From Pelagophyceae sp. CCMP2097 (Eukaryota; Sar; Pelagophyceae), in assembly GCA_026770575.1 (NCBI GenBank), contig MU657196.1, positions 189,780 to 221,811 of the forward strand: a DNA stretch of 32,032 bases, written 5' to 3'. Under the pieces are notes generated by a model. It saw only the letters and a list, made by a program, of their open reading frames with translations, was not told the origin of the DNA and ran no database searches. Below, piece after piece: positions 1-10,784 of this stretch. The first letter of the stretch is position 1. The number at the start of each line of letters is the position of its first letter. Position numbers and translations under genes: made by a program.

Positions 1-250
1 AAAAAAAAAAAAAAGCTCAATAAGAAATAAAATAATAAAAATAAAGATAAGGAGGATTTGAAAGTTCAGCGATTAGTTAAATAATTTCAATTATTTACGT
101 GGGCATTGCAATGGGATTTGGCTGTATCCTTCGGGTCCTCCGTGTGCCTCCGGCGCGCTCTTGTAATATCGTAATATCGAGGCCGTCATCGAGGAACCGT
201 CGTCGAACGCTATAAATCATTCTCGAAGACCGACGCCGTCGGTCTCTTAC
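1..250. other. AT-rich stretch, no gene seen
   Basis: The first 120 bases are very AT-rich and open with a run of 14 A; the rest of the window is GC-rich. A TATAAAT string lies near 210-216, and a perfect 7-bp inverted repeat with a 3-base loop (GACCGAC/GTCGGTC) spans 228-244. No convincing reading frame is present. It may be intergenic or intronic DNA of a gene lying outside the left edge. Confidence 0.5.
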
Positions 251-342
251 TCGTCTCGCAGTCCCGCGGCGAAGTCTGGCTCGCCCGGCCCGCGGCCGGG
301 AGAGGGTGAGTTTGGGTGGTGGTGTTGCTGCTCGTGGCTCAT
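251..342 (-). CDS. Possible first exon of a minus-strand gene running off the left edge
   Basis: An ATG at 342 opens a 30-codon stretch beginning MSHEQQHHHPNSPS. It ends at a good donor (GA|GTAAGA) in phase 2 at 251/250; without splicing it stops at once. It lies 146 bp downstream of the acyltransferase stop on the same strand. The protein is Gly/Pro/His-rich with no recognisable domain, and the AT-rich DNA beyond shows no next exon. This could equally be chance in GC-rich DNA. Confidence 0.2.
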
Positions 343-487
343 CCTCGGGCTCGGCGGTGCACCGGCGCCTCGATGGCGGCGCGCGCCCGGGCGGACGGCG
401 CGGGCGCGCGGGCCGCCCGTCTCGGTGGTCGGTCTGCCCGGCTGCCCTCGCTTCGCCGCGACCTCGGCGGCGTCGCGCGCCGGTCGG

Positions 488-2908
488 CTAGTCCTGTTCA
501 AAGTCCTTGAAGCAGCCCTCGCTCCCGGACTTGCGGATGATGGCGACCCAGCCGAGCTTGGTGGCGAGCGTGCGGAGGTCTCGCTGCAAGCCGCGCCTCT
601 GCTGCCGCAGCTCGGCGCCGCCCGACTGGTTCGTCACCAAGACCCAGAGGGGCCCGATGGAGTTGAAGACTTCGAAGAAGCGCTCGCTGGCGAGGATGGA
701 CGTCGCGGAGACAAAGGGCATAAAAAAGAAATACGCCACCGAGAACTGGAACGAAAAGTACGCGTAGACAAACCCAGTGTAGCAGACATGCATGATGGGC
801 ACGAAGATGATGCCGCAGAGCACCTTCCACGTCCCGATGACGTCTTTGCCCTCGAGCTTGACGCGCGACCCTGCGACGGCGGCCTTTGCCTTTTGCCGCG
901 AGATGACGTCCGACAGCACTATGAGAGGCGACGCCAGCAAAAGCCCCGGGACGACGGCGCCGGCGTAGGAGAGGAGGACCGCGACTCGCACGCCGATCAT
1001 CGTCAGGGCGTCGAGAGGGTCGAGGAGCGACTGGTCGCTGGCGCCGCTCAAGAGGACGCGGCGGTCGTGGATCTTGTAGTGCTTCAAAAGGGCGTGGTAC
1101 GCGGCCACGCGCTTGAGCAGCGCCGCCACGGCCGGGTCGGCCGCGTCGTGCTGGCACGCGCTGGCGAAGCCGCGCGTCAGGGCGACCTTTTCTCCAAGGG
1201 AGAGCTTTTGGCCTATCACAATAACGATTTTTTCAATATCACGAATATCACGATAACATTTTTCATAATGACGATAAGATGGCAGTACCGTCGGGGACGT
1301 AGAGCCGCCGGAGCATCCAGAGCGACTCTTGCATCTCGTGGTCCGTCGCCTGGACGGTGACCGCCTTGACCGCGTCCAGGATCTGCGTCATCAGCAAGTC
1401 GCCCGCGGCGCGCTTGTCCGTCTTGTAAAGAGTCATCAGCTCCGACGAGATTTCGAAGGGCTCGCCGTAGTCGACGAAAACCCGCGACCGGAACCGGTGG
1501 CCCGAAAAGTAGTTCAAGCCCACGGCGACGATGCGGATGCGCTGGCGCAAAGGCTCGCCGTGCTGCTCGCACGCGCCCAAAGCCATGACCGCGATGCCCG
1601 CCTTGAGAGGGAGCAACGAGGCGCGGTCGTGCGACCCGCCCTCCGGGAAGATGCCAATGGCGCCGCCCTCGTCGAGGCGGTCGTACACCGCCGAGTAGAG
1701 CTCGTGGTGGTCGAGCTTGGGCACGATTTTGAAGCGCGACGAAGCGCAATTCTCGAAGCGCCAAGCTGCACAAGGGGCGGTGAGACGGGGCAACTCTTCA
1801 TCGGAGCGAGTGCGTATCCGGGCCCTCTTCAAACGCACTCTTGTCGTCTTCGAGGTGGGCGCCGAGCGTCAGGATGGAGTCGGAGACAACGTCGACCACT
1901 TTCGCCGACGCGCCCTTTGCGACGCCTTCCGTGACGAAGAGCTGGTCGCCGACCTTGAGCTCGGAAGTGAACTTGGTCCCGTCGCCGTGCACCGTCAGCT
2001 TGTCCACCCTCACCGTGCCCGAGGCGACTTTGGCGAGGTCTTGCGCGCGCTCCACCGGCACGGCGCCCAAAGCCCGGGCGAAGAACGCCACCACGTCGGC
2101 AAACGACTTCGTGTACCGCATCGACTTGGCCGCGCAGAGGAAGCCGATGGGGCGCTCGAACGTCTTGAGGATGACCTGGAGGAGCGCGCGTTCAAAAGGG
2201 AAGATGCAGCCCATCGCACTCAAAGGTCGCGCGCAGGGCGGCCAAGAGGGCAGCGTCGCCCCCTGGCGCGCGTTCGAGCCTCTGCGAGCACACCAACGTC
2301 GTCGCCCTTTTTTGAGTGCATCATCGCCGGCGCGGGAAGCGTACCATGGGATCAATAAATTGGTTCGAATGCGGGGCAATCGCCAAAAGAAGCGGCCCGC
2401 TCCCGGTGTTCAGTTTATGCGCGCCCGAGACCTGAGGCAGGCAAATCAGGGAAAGGCGATGAAAACGGAAAAGTCTCTTTGAGGCGTCGGCCCAAAGGAC
2501 ACACACCGCAATCTGGCGGAAGAAGACGTCCGCGCAGCCGCCGAGGAAGTTCTTGATCAGGACGCGGCTCGACACGTTCATGCAGATCCAGACGACGCAG
2601 AGGAGCGACCCGGCGGCCTGCGCGCCTTGGGTGTCGCGGACAAGTCGTTGCGAGACCCCTTATTTTTTAGAGGAACCGTCATTTGCCCTCGGAGAGGCTG
2701 GCGCCCCGCTTCGGGGACGACGCCCTCTGGCGCAAAAAAAACTCTGCCGCTCGACGGAGGCCCGCCTCGGCGCGCGCGGTGCCGTCTCTCTCGTTCTCAA
2801 TCTCCTTGTCGGCGTTTCCTTTCGCACCGTCGAGAGGAGGGGCGGGAACTGGTACGCGTTCAGCGTCGCCGTCGTCCCGTAGGCGCCCCAGAGCAACCAG
2901 CCCATCAT
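488..2908 (-). CDS. Glycerol-3-phosphate / DHAP acyltransferase (SCT1/GPT2-like, PlsC fold)
   Basis: Predicted to acylate glycerol-3-phosphate (or DHAP), the first step of glycerolipid synthesis, at the ER membrane. Exons on the minus strand: 2908-2828, 2617-2507, 2431-2345, 2175-1839, 1765-1289, 1212-488; they join in frame to 605 aa. Motifs in order: APHSNQFIDPM (acyltransferase block I, residues about 56-66), PIGFLCAAKS then GAVPVERAQDLAK, and the block III signature FPEGGSHDR followed by LLPLKAG, which is diagnostic of the yeast SCT1/GPT2 branch. Several hydrophobic helices follow in the last exon (VRVAVLLSYAGAVVPGLLLA; FVPIMHVCYTGFVYAYFSF). The start is chosen at ACCATGATGG, just before a hydrophobic N-terminus. 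Donors are GTGCGA, GTGTGT, GTACGC, GTGCGT and GTACTG. The family is certain; substrate preference (G3P versus DHAP) is inferred. Confidence 0.9.
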
Positions 2909-3427
2909 GGTAAAGCCGCGTAGGTTCTGAGCCCTGCAACAACGCCGCTCCAAACCGCCCGAGGCCGCTCAAAGAAGCGCGGCGAGGCGCCGACCTCCAA
3001 AGACGCCAAAAAGGCGCAAAGGACCGCAAAGTGCGCGCTCGGACCACCGAGGCCCTGGCCGAGACGGCTTTCGACTTGCCTCGACCGGAAAATGATCCGC
3101 CTCGCCAAAGTACGTCGAAGCGAAAACCGAATCGGATCTATCCCCGAAAACCGGCCGCGCGTCGCAGACGGCTCGCTCCTGCGGCGTCGCTCGGGATGCC
3201 CCCCCGGCTCCAGCCACCTCGATCGCATAGAGTGCCGTGGCGTGGTTGTGCGAAAGGACTACATTGAAAAGGGTCTTTAAAGGAGCGCCGAGGGGGCGTC
3301 TTTGCCGCGGTCGGGCGCGGCGGGCCCGATCTGCTGGAGAGTCGGGTGCGTGCGGACTGCCGTGTGGGCATGCCGCGAGGGATTTTCGCGCTTGCTCGAA
3401 GCGGAGGGGAGTTTCGGCGGCGACGGC
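2909..3427. other. Intergenic region, no gene seen
   Basis: This 519-bp stretch lies between the start of the acyltransferase and the stop of the G-beta gene, both on the minus strand, so it should hold the G-beta 3' UTR and the acyltransferase promoter. Several open frames of 64-107 codons exist on both strands but are Arg/Ser/Pro-rich, resemble nothing, and look like GC-driven chance ORFs. Confidence 0.5.
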
Positions 3428-5418
3428 TTAGGCTGCGATGATGGCCACGTCGTTGTCGTACGAGCACGCGGCGACGCCGTTGCCGCAGGGCGAGAGCGAG
3501 ACGTCGACGGCCTCGTTTGTAAACGCCGCAATCGTCTTTGCCGGCTTGGAAGACGAGTCCAAAGTGTCCCAGACGTCCACCCCAAACGCCGCCGACGCCA
3601 CAAAAAGAAGGCGGCCCGACGCGGAGAAGCAGCACTTGTTCAGTCGGATGGCCTTTTTCGCCTCGCTCTCTCCGGAGAAGGTGTTGACGGGCCCCTTTGC
3701 GCGGACGTCGTACAAGAACGCGCCGCGCGACTCCGTGGCCAGCCCGACGCCGAACCCGTTGGCCTGGTACTTGCAGCCGTTGACGTCGCCGCCGTCGGCC
3801 GCGCTGAAGCCCGGTTGGCGCAGCGCGCCGTGCGGCTTGCTTGAGCTTACGTTCCAGAGCATGACGCTGCCGTCGCTGCTGCAGGAAATGAACTCGCCGG
3901 GCTTCGTCGGATGCAAATCCAGGCCGTTGACGTCCTTGTCGTGGCCGCGGAAGACGGCGAAGCGCATGTCGTCGGCCTTTGAAGATAAGTTTGCGACTTT
4001 AAAGATGCCCAGAGTACCGTCCCCGGACGACGTCAGCAACGTGTCGTCGTCCAAAAACCGCGCCCCGGAAATGTAGCCGTCGTGGCCGCCGAACTCGCCC
4101 TTGCACTTGCCGCCCTCGTAGAGCGAGAGCATGTTGTCGAGGCCGCCGGAGCAAAACGCGCCGGAGCCGCACTTGTTTTGTTCTGCAAACCTGATTTTTT
4201 TGCCTGAGGCTTCGACGGGCACCCTTTCAAGGAGGGCACCTCTGGCGGAGGGCCTCGCCGCTCTGTGGAGCCTCCTCTTGGCTCTGTAGAGCCTCTTTGG
4301 CTCGGTCTCCTGCCTTTGGCGGTTCTCCGCCTTTTGGGCGCTTGTACGCGCATGGACCAGGCGGAGCGCAGCGTGACGCATTTCCGGAAGCCCGTGCGCG
4401 TGTCCCAGGTGATGGCGTTGCCGTCCTGACCAGCCGTCAAAAGACTCGAAGAGTCGGAGTACCACGAAACCCTACGTGCCAAAGCCATAGAGCGCGCGAA
4501 GAGACCCGCCCGGCGCGTGCGAAGAGGCACGCCCCCAGCGCGACGGCCAAAATGAAGCCTCGACGCTCCGAGGCCGAATGGCGCCTTGGTCGTCGCAACG
4601 CGCGGCTGGCGGTCCCGGTTTTCCACCGAAGTCTCCGACGCAGTTCCAAAGTACGAGACCACCTTGTTGAAGTGCCCCTTCAAGCTCCGCCGCACGCGCG
4701 CGCGCGTCGCGGGCTTCGAGCCTGCTTTGCACCGTCGAGTGGCGCGCGGTCGAGGCCACTCGGTGGAGACGCCGGCCGCCCCGGGGCGCAAACGGCCCTC
4801 TCGACCGCGTTTCGCGCTCGCGGCGCGGGAAGCGCAGCGGGGCCCTTCTCAGCGGCGCAGGCAACCCGTTTCGCAAACAAGTCACCCTACCGCGGCCCGT
4901 CCCCGGCCCGACCAAAGTCCTTTCGAGAGAGCCTCTATCGCCTTCAAAGGCGCGCGCGTTTCGCCACTCCGTTTAAAGCGCCGGGCCCGCACGCGGGTGC
5001 CGACGGCGCGCCTTTTGGAAAACCGTTGTCCCGACAAGCCACCTCGCCCCGGCGCCCGCCCGCGGGCCCGTTCCCCCGTTTCCGCAAGAGGCGCGCCGTG
5101 CGACGCCCGTCCGGCCATGTCGGCGCGGGCGTCGCGTGGCGCGCCTCTTTCGGAAGCCCAATCGGCGCCCTTGCAACCTCTCCTCTCGCCGGGCCCTTTT
5201 GGCCGCGGGCCTCGACGCGATTGGTGTTCCCCGCAGTCGGTACAGAAAGACGCGGTCTTCGCACCGTCGTTGTCGGCGGCAGGGCAGTTGTGGGCCATGC
5301 CCTGGAGGATGGTCTCAATCTTGGTCCGAATAGAAACCATTTCGTCTTTGACCCGTTGCGTCTTTTGTTTCAAGTCATACTTTTGCTGCGCGTCCGTAGT
5401 CGACTCACGGCGGCTCAT
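3428..5418 (-). CDS. Heterotrimeric G-protein beta subunit (7-blade WD40 protein)
   Basis: Exons: 5418-5265, 4721-4655, 4471 to about 4350, about 4182-3428; the favoured joining gives about 365 aa. Exon 1 encodes a charged helix (LKQKTQRVKDEMVSIRTKIE) matching the N-terminal coiled coil that binds G gamma. RRSLKGHFNKVVSVSWYSDS, then LLTAGQDGN and TLRSAW, follow the G-beta consensus with identical spacing in blade 1. GGLDNMLSLYEGG, GGHDGYISGARFLDDD and SSGDGTLGIF match blades 2-3, which identifies G beta rather than a generic WD40 protein. It would couple membrane receptors to effectors. The third splice pair is ambiguous: a GC donor at 4349 with the CAG acceptor before 4182 keeps frame, while the nearby GTACAA donor needs a poor acceptor. 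Intron 1 (543 bp) carries a long hairpin. Confidence 0.88.
5079..5156. repeat. Long imperfect inverted repeat (hairpin) in G-beta intron 1
   Basis: The arms 5079-5109 and 5126-5156 are inverted copies around a 16-base loop. Of 31 positions, 27 pair by Watson-Crick rules and two more can form G-U wobbles on one strand. The core arm is GAGGCGCGCC, repeated inversely as GGCGCGCCTC. It lies wholly within the 543-bp first intron of the G-beta gene. Candidates are a structured intronic RNA, a hairpin small-RNA precursor, or the ends of a small transposon-like element. Confidence 0.75.
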
Positions 5419-5506
5419 CCCCGGCCTCCGCGGCGCGCAAAGACGCAAAAGGGAGGACCGGGGATGCAAACGCGGAGACCGAGAGGGGCACTAGTTACTC
5501 GGCGCT

Positions 5507-5791
5507 TCAGACGAGGACTGTACACGCGGCGGTTACGGAAGTTTGAACAGGGTCAATCTTTTTGACGTTTGTAAACTCACACGTCGGCGTTAAACCGGCA
5601 TGCCTTTCGCAGCACTCGCAGGCACCCGCTCCGATGGCCTCCGAATCGTCCCGTGTTCCGAGCCCCCCCCAATCATGTACACGCGTCGTACACGTGAATA
5701 TTCTTCCCCCAATCATTTCGCCGCACTCGTCTTCAAGTATTGTTCTGGGAAATCCCGCGGAGTCTACCCCAGTCAACTCTGGTGGACTCAT
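5507..5791 (-). CDS. Small ORF in the gap between LHC and G-beta genes, unknown
   Basis: A 94-codon frame begins MSPPELTGVDSAG and ends NVKKIDPVQTSVTAACTVLV. It is Cys-containing (ACECCERHAG) and less GC-rich in codon third positions than its neighbours. It lies 116 bp downstream of the light-harvesting gene stop on the same strand, so it may be only that gene's 3' UTR, or upstream DNA of G beta. No domain is recognised. A 17-base segment at 5847-5863 close by recurs almost exactly near 25688. Confidence 0.2.
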   Translation of the reverse strand: MSPPELTGVDSAGFPRTILEDECGEMIGGRIFTCTTRVHDWGGLGTRDDSEAIGAGACECCERHAGLTPTCEFTNVKKIDPVQTSVTAACTVLV

Positions 5792-5907
5792 TGTCACTGC
5801 TCGTCCACGCCCTGCTCTTCCACGGCACGCGTCGCGTGTGCCATCCCGCCCAGGGTGGATCTTCAGCCCGCGAGACGGTTTTTCAACTTTACGGCCCCAC
5901 GCCGCGC

Positions 5908-7237
5908 TTAAAAGGGCGCGAAGACGTCGCCGGCGTACGGCTGGATGTTCTCGAGGAAGGGGACGGAGCCGGGGATGGTCGACGCTGCGATGAACGCCTA
6001 CACACGACGGTACAAACGAATGGCAAGTACAATGGGGCGCACCATGATGCCGACCATGGCGAGACGGCCGTTGTTGATTTCCGCCGTGCGCGACCGAAGC
6101 TTCGAGTCGGCCGACTTGCCGGAGATGAGCTTCTCGCCAAAGTAAAACGTCAACGCGCCCTTGCCAGACTTGCCGCCCTTGGTGTAGTGCGGCTTCTGCA
6201 CCTCGCCCAGGACCTAGATAAAGCGCGTCAGAGGGCAAAAGCGGCGAGGGTCAATCGGGTGCGAGGACACGATGCTTTGTCCGTGTCAGATATCGCGTGT
6301 CTCCACGCGCGGGCTTTCCGGGCCTTCAACGGCTTTTGAGAATCGGCGGTCTCGGGGGACCACTGTCCCGTTCCCCCGTAGCCGCGCCTCGCCGCGGAAG
6401 AGCCCGAAGCTCATCACCCACGGACCGCGGCCTCTTTCAAAGGCATCCGTCCCGGCCTCGCTTCGGGAAACTCGCCTCGAGGATGCCGAGGAAGCCGATG
6501 ATGGACCACTTGCCCTGGTCGGCGAGGTTGTCCCAGGCGAGGAAGGGCGAGCCGACGCCGAGCGAGGCGAACTTGGCGCCCGACATGTCCAGGTCAAAGG
6601 GGAAGGTGATGCCGTTGTAGTTCACCAGGAAGCCCACAAACGCCGCCATGGCCACCTAGGGTGAAAGCATCGCGGCGGCCTCTTTGAGATCTCTTTGAGC
6701 CGGGCCCGCCGCTCGTCGGTTAACGCACGCGGCCGTGTTTGATCTCCGCCTCGCGGTACCACAGCAGCGCCTCGTCGGAGCAGCCTTTGGAGAAGCCAAG
6801 CGGGTCGAAGAGGCCTACGAAGCGGGTCGAAGAGGCGCCACGGAGAGGCACCCAAAGACGCGCGCCAGGAGGTGCCCCGCGAGGCGCCAGGGCCGGCCCG
6901 AGGCGGGCCCGTTCGCGACGGGCGGTGCGTTTCACTTGCCACTCTATTGCCCTCTTTTGGCGTTTCACTCGCAACTCGACGCACCGATCGGGAGAGTGAT
7001 GCCCTCCATGTCGGCGACGGCGGCGACGGCCACCGGCGCCTTGGACGCCTGCGGCGAAACGAAGGCCGACGACGAGGCCGCGAGCGCCTAGCACGAAGCC
7101 GTTCAAAAGGACTTCAAAAGATATATCTCAAGGCCGGCAACATCTCTGGCGCGGCTGCGCTGGGAAGAGGCGGCTCGCGGCTGCGCGGGCTGCGGCGGGA
7201 CGCTGGGGCGCACGAGGGCGACGATGGAGCGGAGCAT
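5908..7237 (-). CDS. Fucoxanthin-chlorophyll a/c-type light-harvesting protein
   Basis: A plastid antenna protein that binds chlorophyll and carotenoid in the thylakoid membrane. Exons: 7237-7214, 7087-6985, 6814-6729, 6655-6476, 6213-6043, 5997-5908; they join to 217 aa. The first 8 codons plus the next exon give MLRSIVAL-ALAASSSAFVSPQ, a signal peptide followed by an ASAF-like site, the bipartite plastid presequence of heterokont algae. The mature start is LPIGLFDPLGFS. Helix 1 carries EIKHGRVAMAAFVGF and helix 3 carries EINNGRLAMVGIM, the paired Glu/Arg chlorophyll-ligand motifs; KWSIIGFLGILE lies in helix 2 and QKPHYTKGG in the following loop. Both the family and the splicing are clear. 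Intron 4 (6475-6214) must start GC rather than GT. The start is 174 bp from the divergent repeat-protein gene. Confidence 0.93.
6798..6836. repeat. Direct repeat across the 3' splice site of LHC intron 2
   Basis: A 17-bp sequence (AAGCGGGTCGAAGAGGC on plus) occurs at 6798-6814, where it is the first coding DNA of exon 3, and again at 6820-6836 inside the intron. The 22-bp unit includes the TAG acceptor. Only the inner copy is preceded by AG, so the intron copy would not be used as an acceptor. It looks like a local duplication during intron gain or splice-site shift. Confidence 0.8.
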
Positions 7238-7411
7238 GGTGTGGAGCGTTGGAGTTGGACCTGGTGGGATCGCGAACGAATCTTTGCGGCTCGAAGTTCA
7301 ATGTTCTGATGTCGGGGGATTTGGCCGAATCCCCAACTTGGCACGTGGCCCGTTGCCAACGGCACAAGCCCTCGCCGAAACTGGCGCCGAAACTCTTGGC
7401 GCCGGCCGACA
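7238..7411. promoter_or_regulatory. Shared upstream region of two divergent genes
   Basis: Only 174 bp separate the start codon of the light-harvesting gene (minus) and that of the 37-residue-repeat protein (plus), so both promoters must lie here or overlap the coding ends. No TATA box or other known element is evident. The role is inferred from position only. Confidence 0.4.
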
Positions 7412-10400
7412 ATGCTGCGCCCGCGGCGGCGCGCGCCGGCGGTGCGCCGGTTCCACCGGCGCGGCGAGGGCGGCCCGCCGGCCGCGCGGCCGGCGACGTA
7501 CGTGCGCGAGGACGACGCCAAGCGCGCGGTGGAGCGGGCCAAGATGCCGAGGCAGCGGATCATGATGCACGTGGCAGGGCCGTCGCCACGTATGGAGGCG
7601 CTGACCGTGCAGCGCATGCTCGCCAAGGCGGAGACGGCGGCGGCGATCCTGGACGTGTTTGAGAAGAAAGGGGGCGTGTTCAACGAGGTCAACCTGGCGA
7701 CGTGCATGCACCGCCTCGGCGTCGAAAGCCGCGTCCCTCGAGACGGGCCGAGACGGTCGGAGAAGGTCGGAGATGGTCCTAGGTGGAGGACCGACTTGGC
7801 GCGTAGGTGTGCTGCGGCACGTGGGAGCGTCGCATGGAGAAGCACTCGGCGCCAGAAAGGCATTCTGCTCTAGTCTTCCAACTCTTCTCGGAGCGCGTCA
7901 CGGAGAGCGTCGTCGTCGACGCGGAGAAATGGGCGCCGCGCGGCCTCTCCAGCGTGGCCTGGGGTTTGGCCAAACTGCGCGACGTCTCGGCGCTCGACCG
8001 GATTGACGTGGAGCCTCTCTTTGACGCGCTGGCCCAAGAGTCGTTCCGCAAGCTGTGGGACTTCAACGCCCAGGAACTCTCAAACACGGTGTGGGGCTTC
8101 GCCGCCGCGGGCGCAAAGGCGCCGCTCCTCCTGCGCGGCGTGGCGGGGCAGATCGAGAAGAAGATTGGCACTTTTACGCCTCAGAACGTTGCAAACGTCG
8201 TTTGGGCCTTTGCCAAATCCGGCGAACCCGCCCCCGAAGTCTTCGCCGCCGCAGAGGCGGAGACTCGACGGAGGATCTCCAAGTTCAACGCCCAGACGCT
8301 GGCCAACATCGTCTGGGCCTACGCCACGGCCGGCGTCCCGGCTGTCTTGCTCTTTGAAGCCGTTTCGGAAGAAGTGCAGAACAAGATCGTCGACTTCAAC
8401 TCGCAGCACATGGCCAACACGGCCTGGGCCTTTGCAAAGGCGGGCGTGGAAGCGAATTCGATGTTTGAGGCTTTATCACACGAGGCGCTGTTGAAGATGG
8501 AAACGTTCAACGCGCAAGAGCTCTCCAACTTCGCCTGGGCCTTTGCAAAGGTCGGTTTTGAAGCGCCGGTGTTGTTCGACGCCCTGGCCGAGGAGTCTTT
8601 CAAAAAAGTGGCGACGTTCAATTCGCAAAACCTCTCCAACACGGTGTGGGCCTTTGCGAGGGTCGGCTTTGAAGCGCCTTCACTGTTCAGCGTCGTTGGT
8701 GAAGAGGCGGTGAAGAAGATGGGCAAGTTCATCTCGCAAGAGCTGGCGAACACGGTGTGGGCCTTTGCCGCTCAGGGCATTTCGGCGCCTTTATTATTCG
8801 AGGCCGTCGCTTTACAAGCTCCAAAGAAGCTCCCGACGTTCTCGGCGCAGTCGCTGGCCAACACTGTCTGGGCCTTTGCAAAGGCGGGCATCGAGGCGCC
8901 GACATTCTTCGAGGCGGTGGCGGTCGAGGCGACGAAGAAGATGCACATGGCGGTCTACGCCCCGAGGGACCTCTCCAACATCGTCTGGGCGTACGCAACA
9001 GTTGGTGTACTGGCAAGCGAGCTGTTTGACACGGTTGCAGAGGAAGCGGTGCGCGAGATGGCGAGGTTTGGACCGCAAGATGTTTCCAACATGGTACAAT
9101 CCCAAATGATACTCTATTTTACAGAAGTGACTGGAATATGATGCTCAATGGACCACTAGGTTTGGGCGTACGCAAAGGCCGGCCACGCCCACTCGGCGCT
9201 CTTCCAGTCGGCGGAGCACGCCGCGAGCGAGCACGTCGAAAAGTTCAACAAGCAGAACCTGGCCAACTTTGCCTGGGCCTTTGCGACGGCCAAAGTCTCA
9301 GCGCCGGCATTGTTCGACGCCATCGCCAAGGAAGCGGTCCAAAAAGACATTTCGGCCTTCCAGGCGCAGGGCCTATCAAACCTATGCTGGGCCTTTGCGA
9401 CGGCGCGCGCGGATGCGCCGCTGCTCTTCCACGCCGTCTCTCGAACGGCGCCGTCGAAGATGGGCGAGTTCGAGCCGCGAGGTTTATCGACTCTTGTGTG
9501 GGCCTTTGCCAAGCGCGGTTCGTTCCCGCGCGACCTCTTCCAGGCCGCGCAGGCAGAGGCGGTGCTGCGGCTTTCGGCCTTTAACGCGCAGAACCTGGGC
9601 AATCTCTCGTGGGCCTTTGCCAAGTCCGGTTTCAGCGAGTCGCACCGGCCGTTGTACCAAGCCGTGGCCATCGAGGCGACGAAGAAGATTTCGACTTTCA
9701 CTCCTCAAAATGCCTCGCACGTGGCCTGGGCCTTGGCCCGCGCGGGCGTCGAAGCCCGACCCTTCTTCGAGGCCATTGCCATCTTCGCGAGGGAGCGCTT
9801 CGACGACTTCAACCCGCACGAGCTCGCCACCACGACGTGGGCTCTCCACGAGGCCGGAGTGCAAGCGCCGCTCCTTTACGGGGCCGTGGCGGTCAAAGTG
9901 GAGGCGCGCGCCTCAAAGTTCAAACCACAAGCGCTCGTCGACCTCGCATCAGTCTTCTCCGGCGCGGGTTTCCAAAACGAAGCGCTCTTCGACTCTATAG
10001 CCTACGAGCTCCGGCAAGGGCACACGACGCTCAACGCGCGCGACCTCTCGAGACTCGCGAAAGCGTACGCACACGCCAAAGTCCCAGCCGACGTGCTCTT
10101 CCAGGTCGTCGCCGCCGAGGCTCGCAGTTCCATCTCCTCGTTCAACGCCGACTCTCTTTCCTGCATGGCGCGCGCCTTTGCGGAAGCCAAGGTGCCCAAC
10201 CCGCAACTTTTTGACTCGTTGGGGAAGCAGGCCTTTTCGCGCCTTGAAAAGTTCGAACCGAAACACCTTTCAAGCCTCGCATGGGCTTTTGCCAAGCTGG
10301 GGATCCGCGCGCCGGCGTTGTTCGACGCGATTGCCGAAGAAGCCCTGGAGAAGCTCGAGGCATTTACCCCACGGGAGTTGGACGACATTTTATGGGCGTA

Positions 10401-10599
10401 CACGCACTCGGGCGCGTCAAGAGCGCACCGCGAGCTCTTCCAAGCCGCCCTCGACGCCGCCTCCGGCGCGGCATTGCCGCGCGAGGCCATGGAGGCGTCG
10501 GCGGCGTCGGACGTGCCAGACGTCGTCGACTCGTGCGGCCCGGCGGGAGACGACGCGGGGAAAGGCCCGGCGGAGGACGACTCGGGCAAAGGATCTTAA
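7412..10599 (+). CDS. Organelle-targeted 37-residue helical-repeat protein (OPR/HPR-like), no RAP domain
   Basis: Exons 7412-7720, 7807-9093 and 9160-10599 join to 1011 aa. The N-terminus MLRPRRRAPAVRRFHRR is Arg-rich and lacks acids, as in mitochondrial or plastid presequences. About 22 tandem units of roughly 37 residues follow, with consensus FNAQxLANTVWAFAKAG then hEAPALFEAVAxEA; each would form a helix pair. Such OPR/HPR (octo-/heptatricopeptide) proteins bind organelle transcripts and guide their processing, stability or translation. Unlike its relative at 12975-17198 it ends in an acidic, Gly/Asp/Ala-rich tail (GDDAGKGPAEDDSGKGS) without a RAP domain. The second intron (9094-9159) interrupts repeat 11 at SNM|VWAYAKAG and must be spliced to keep it. 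The first donor (GTCGAA) is weak; alignment of HRLG|VCCG with the relative supports it. Confidence 0.85.
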
Positions 10600-10784
10600 A
10601 TCAACTTATGGAAAGGGTCGCGGCTCCCCAGACTCCGTGCTGCTTCGATGCGGCCCGCGGGCCGGCGGCCGAAAGGGGATCCTAGCCGAGGCTTCTTCGG
10701 GTTGCTCAAAGTTTGAAGTATTCAAAAGTGCAAGTTTCGGCTGTGATCTTTTTGGCGATTCAGGAATCGCGAAGGTGTCAGACC

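Noticed and set aside
425..1360. 311-codon plus-strand open frame
   Set aside because: It is antisense to acyltransferase exons 5-6, whose motifs and splice phases are clear; openness is due to GC-biased codons on the other strand.
5401..5410. Strong GTGAGT donor inside G-beta exon 1 (minus strand)
   Set aside because: Using it would remove the N-terminal coiled coil expected for G beta; reading through keeps frame and family features.
4297..5565. 422-codon plus-strand frame
   Set aside because: It runs antisense across G-beta exons and introns; composition is Arg/Pro/Ser-rich without any domain.
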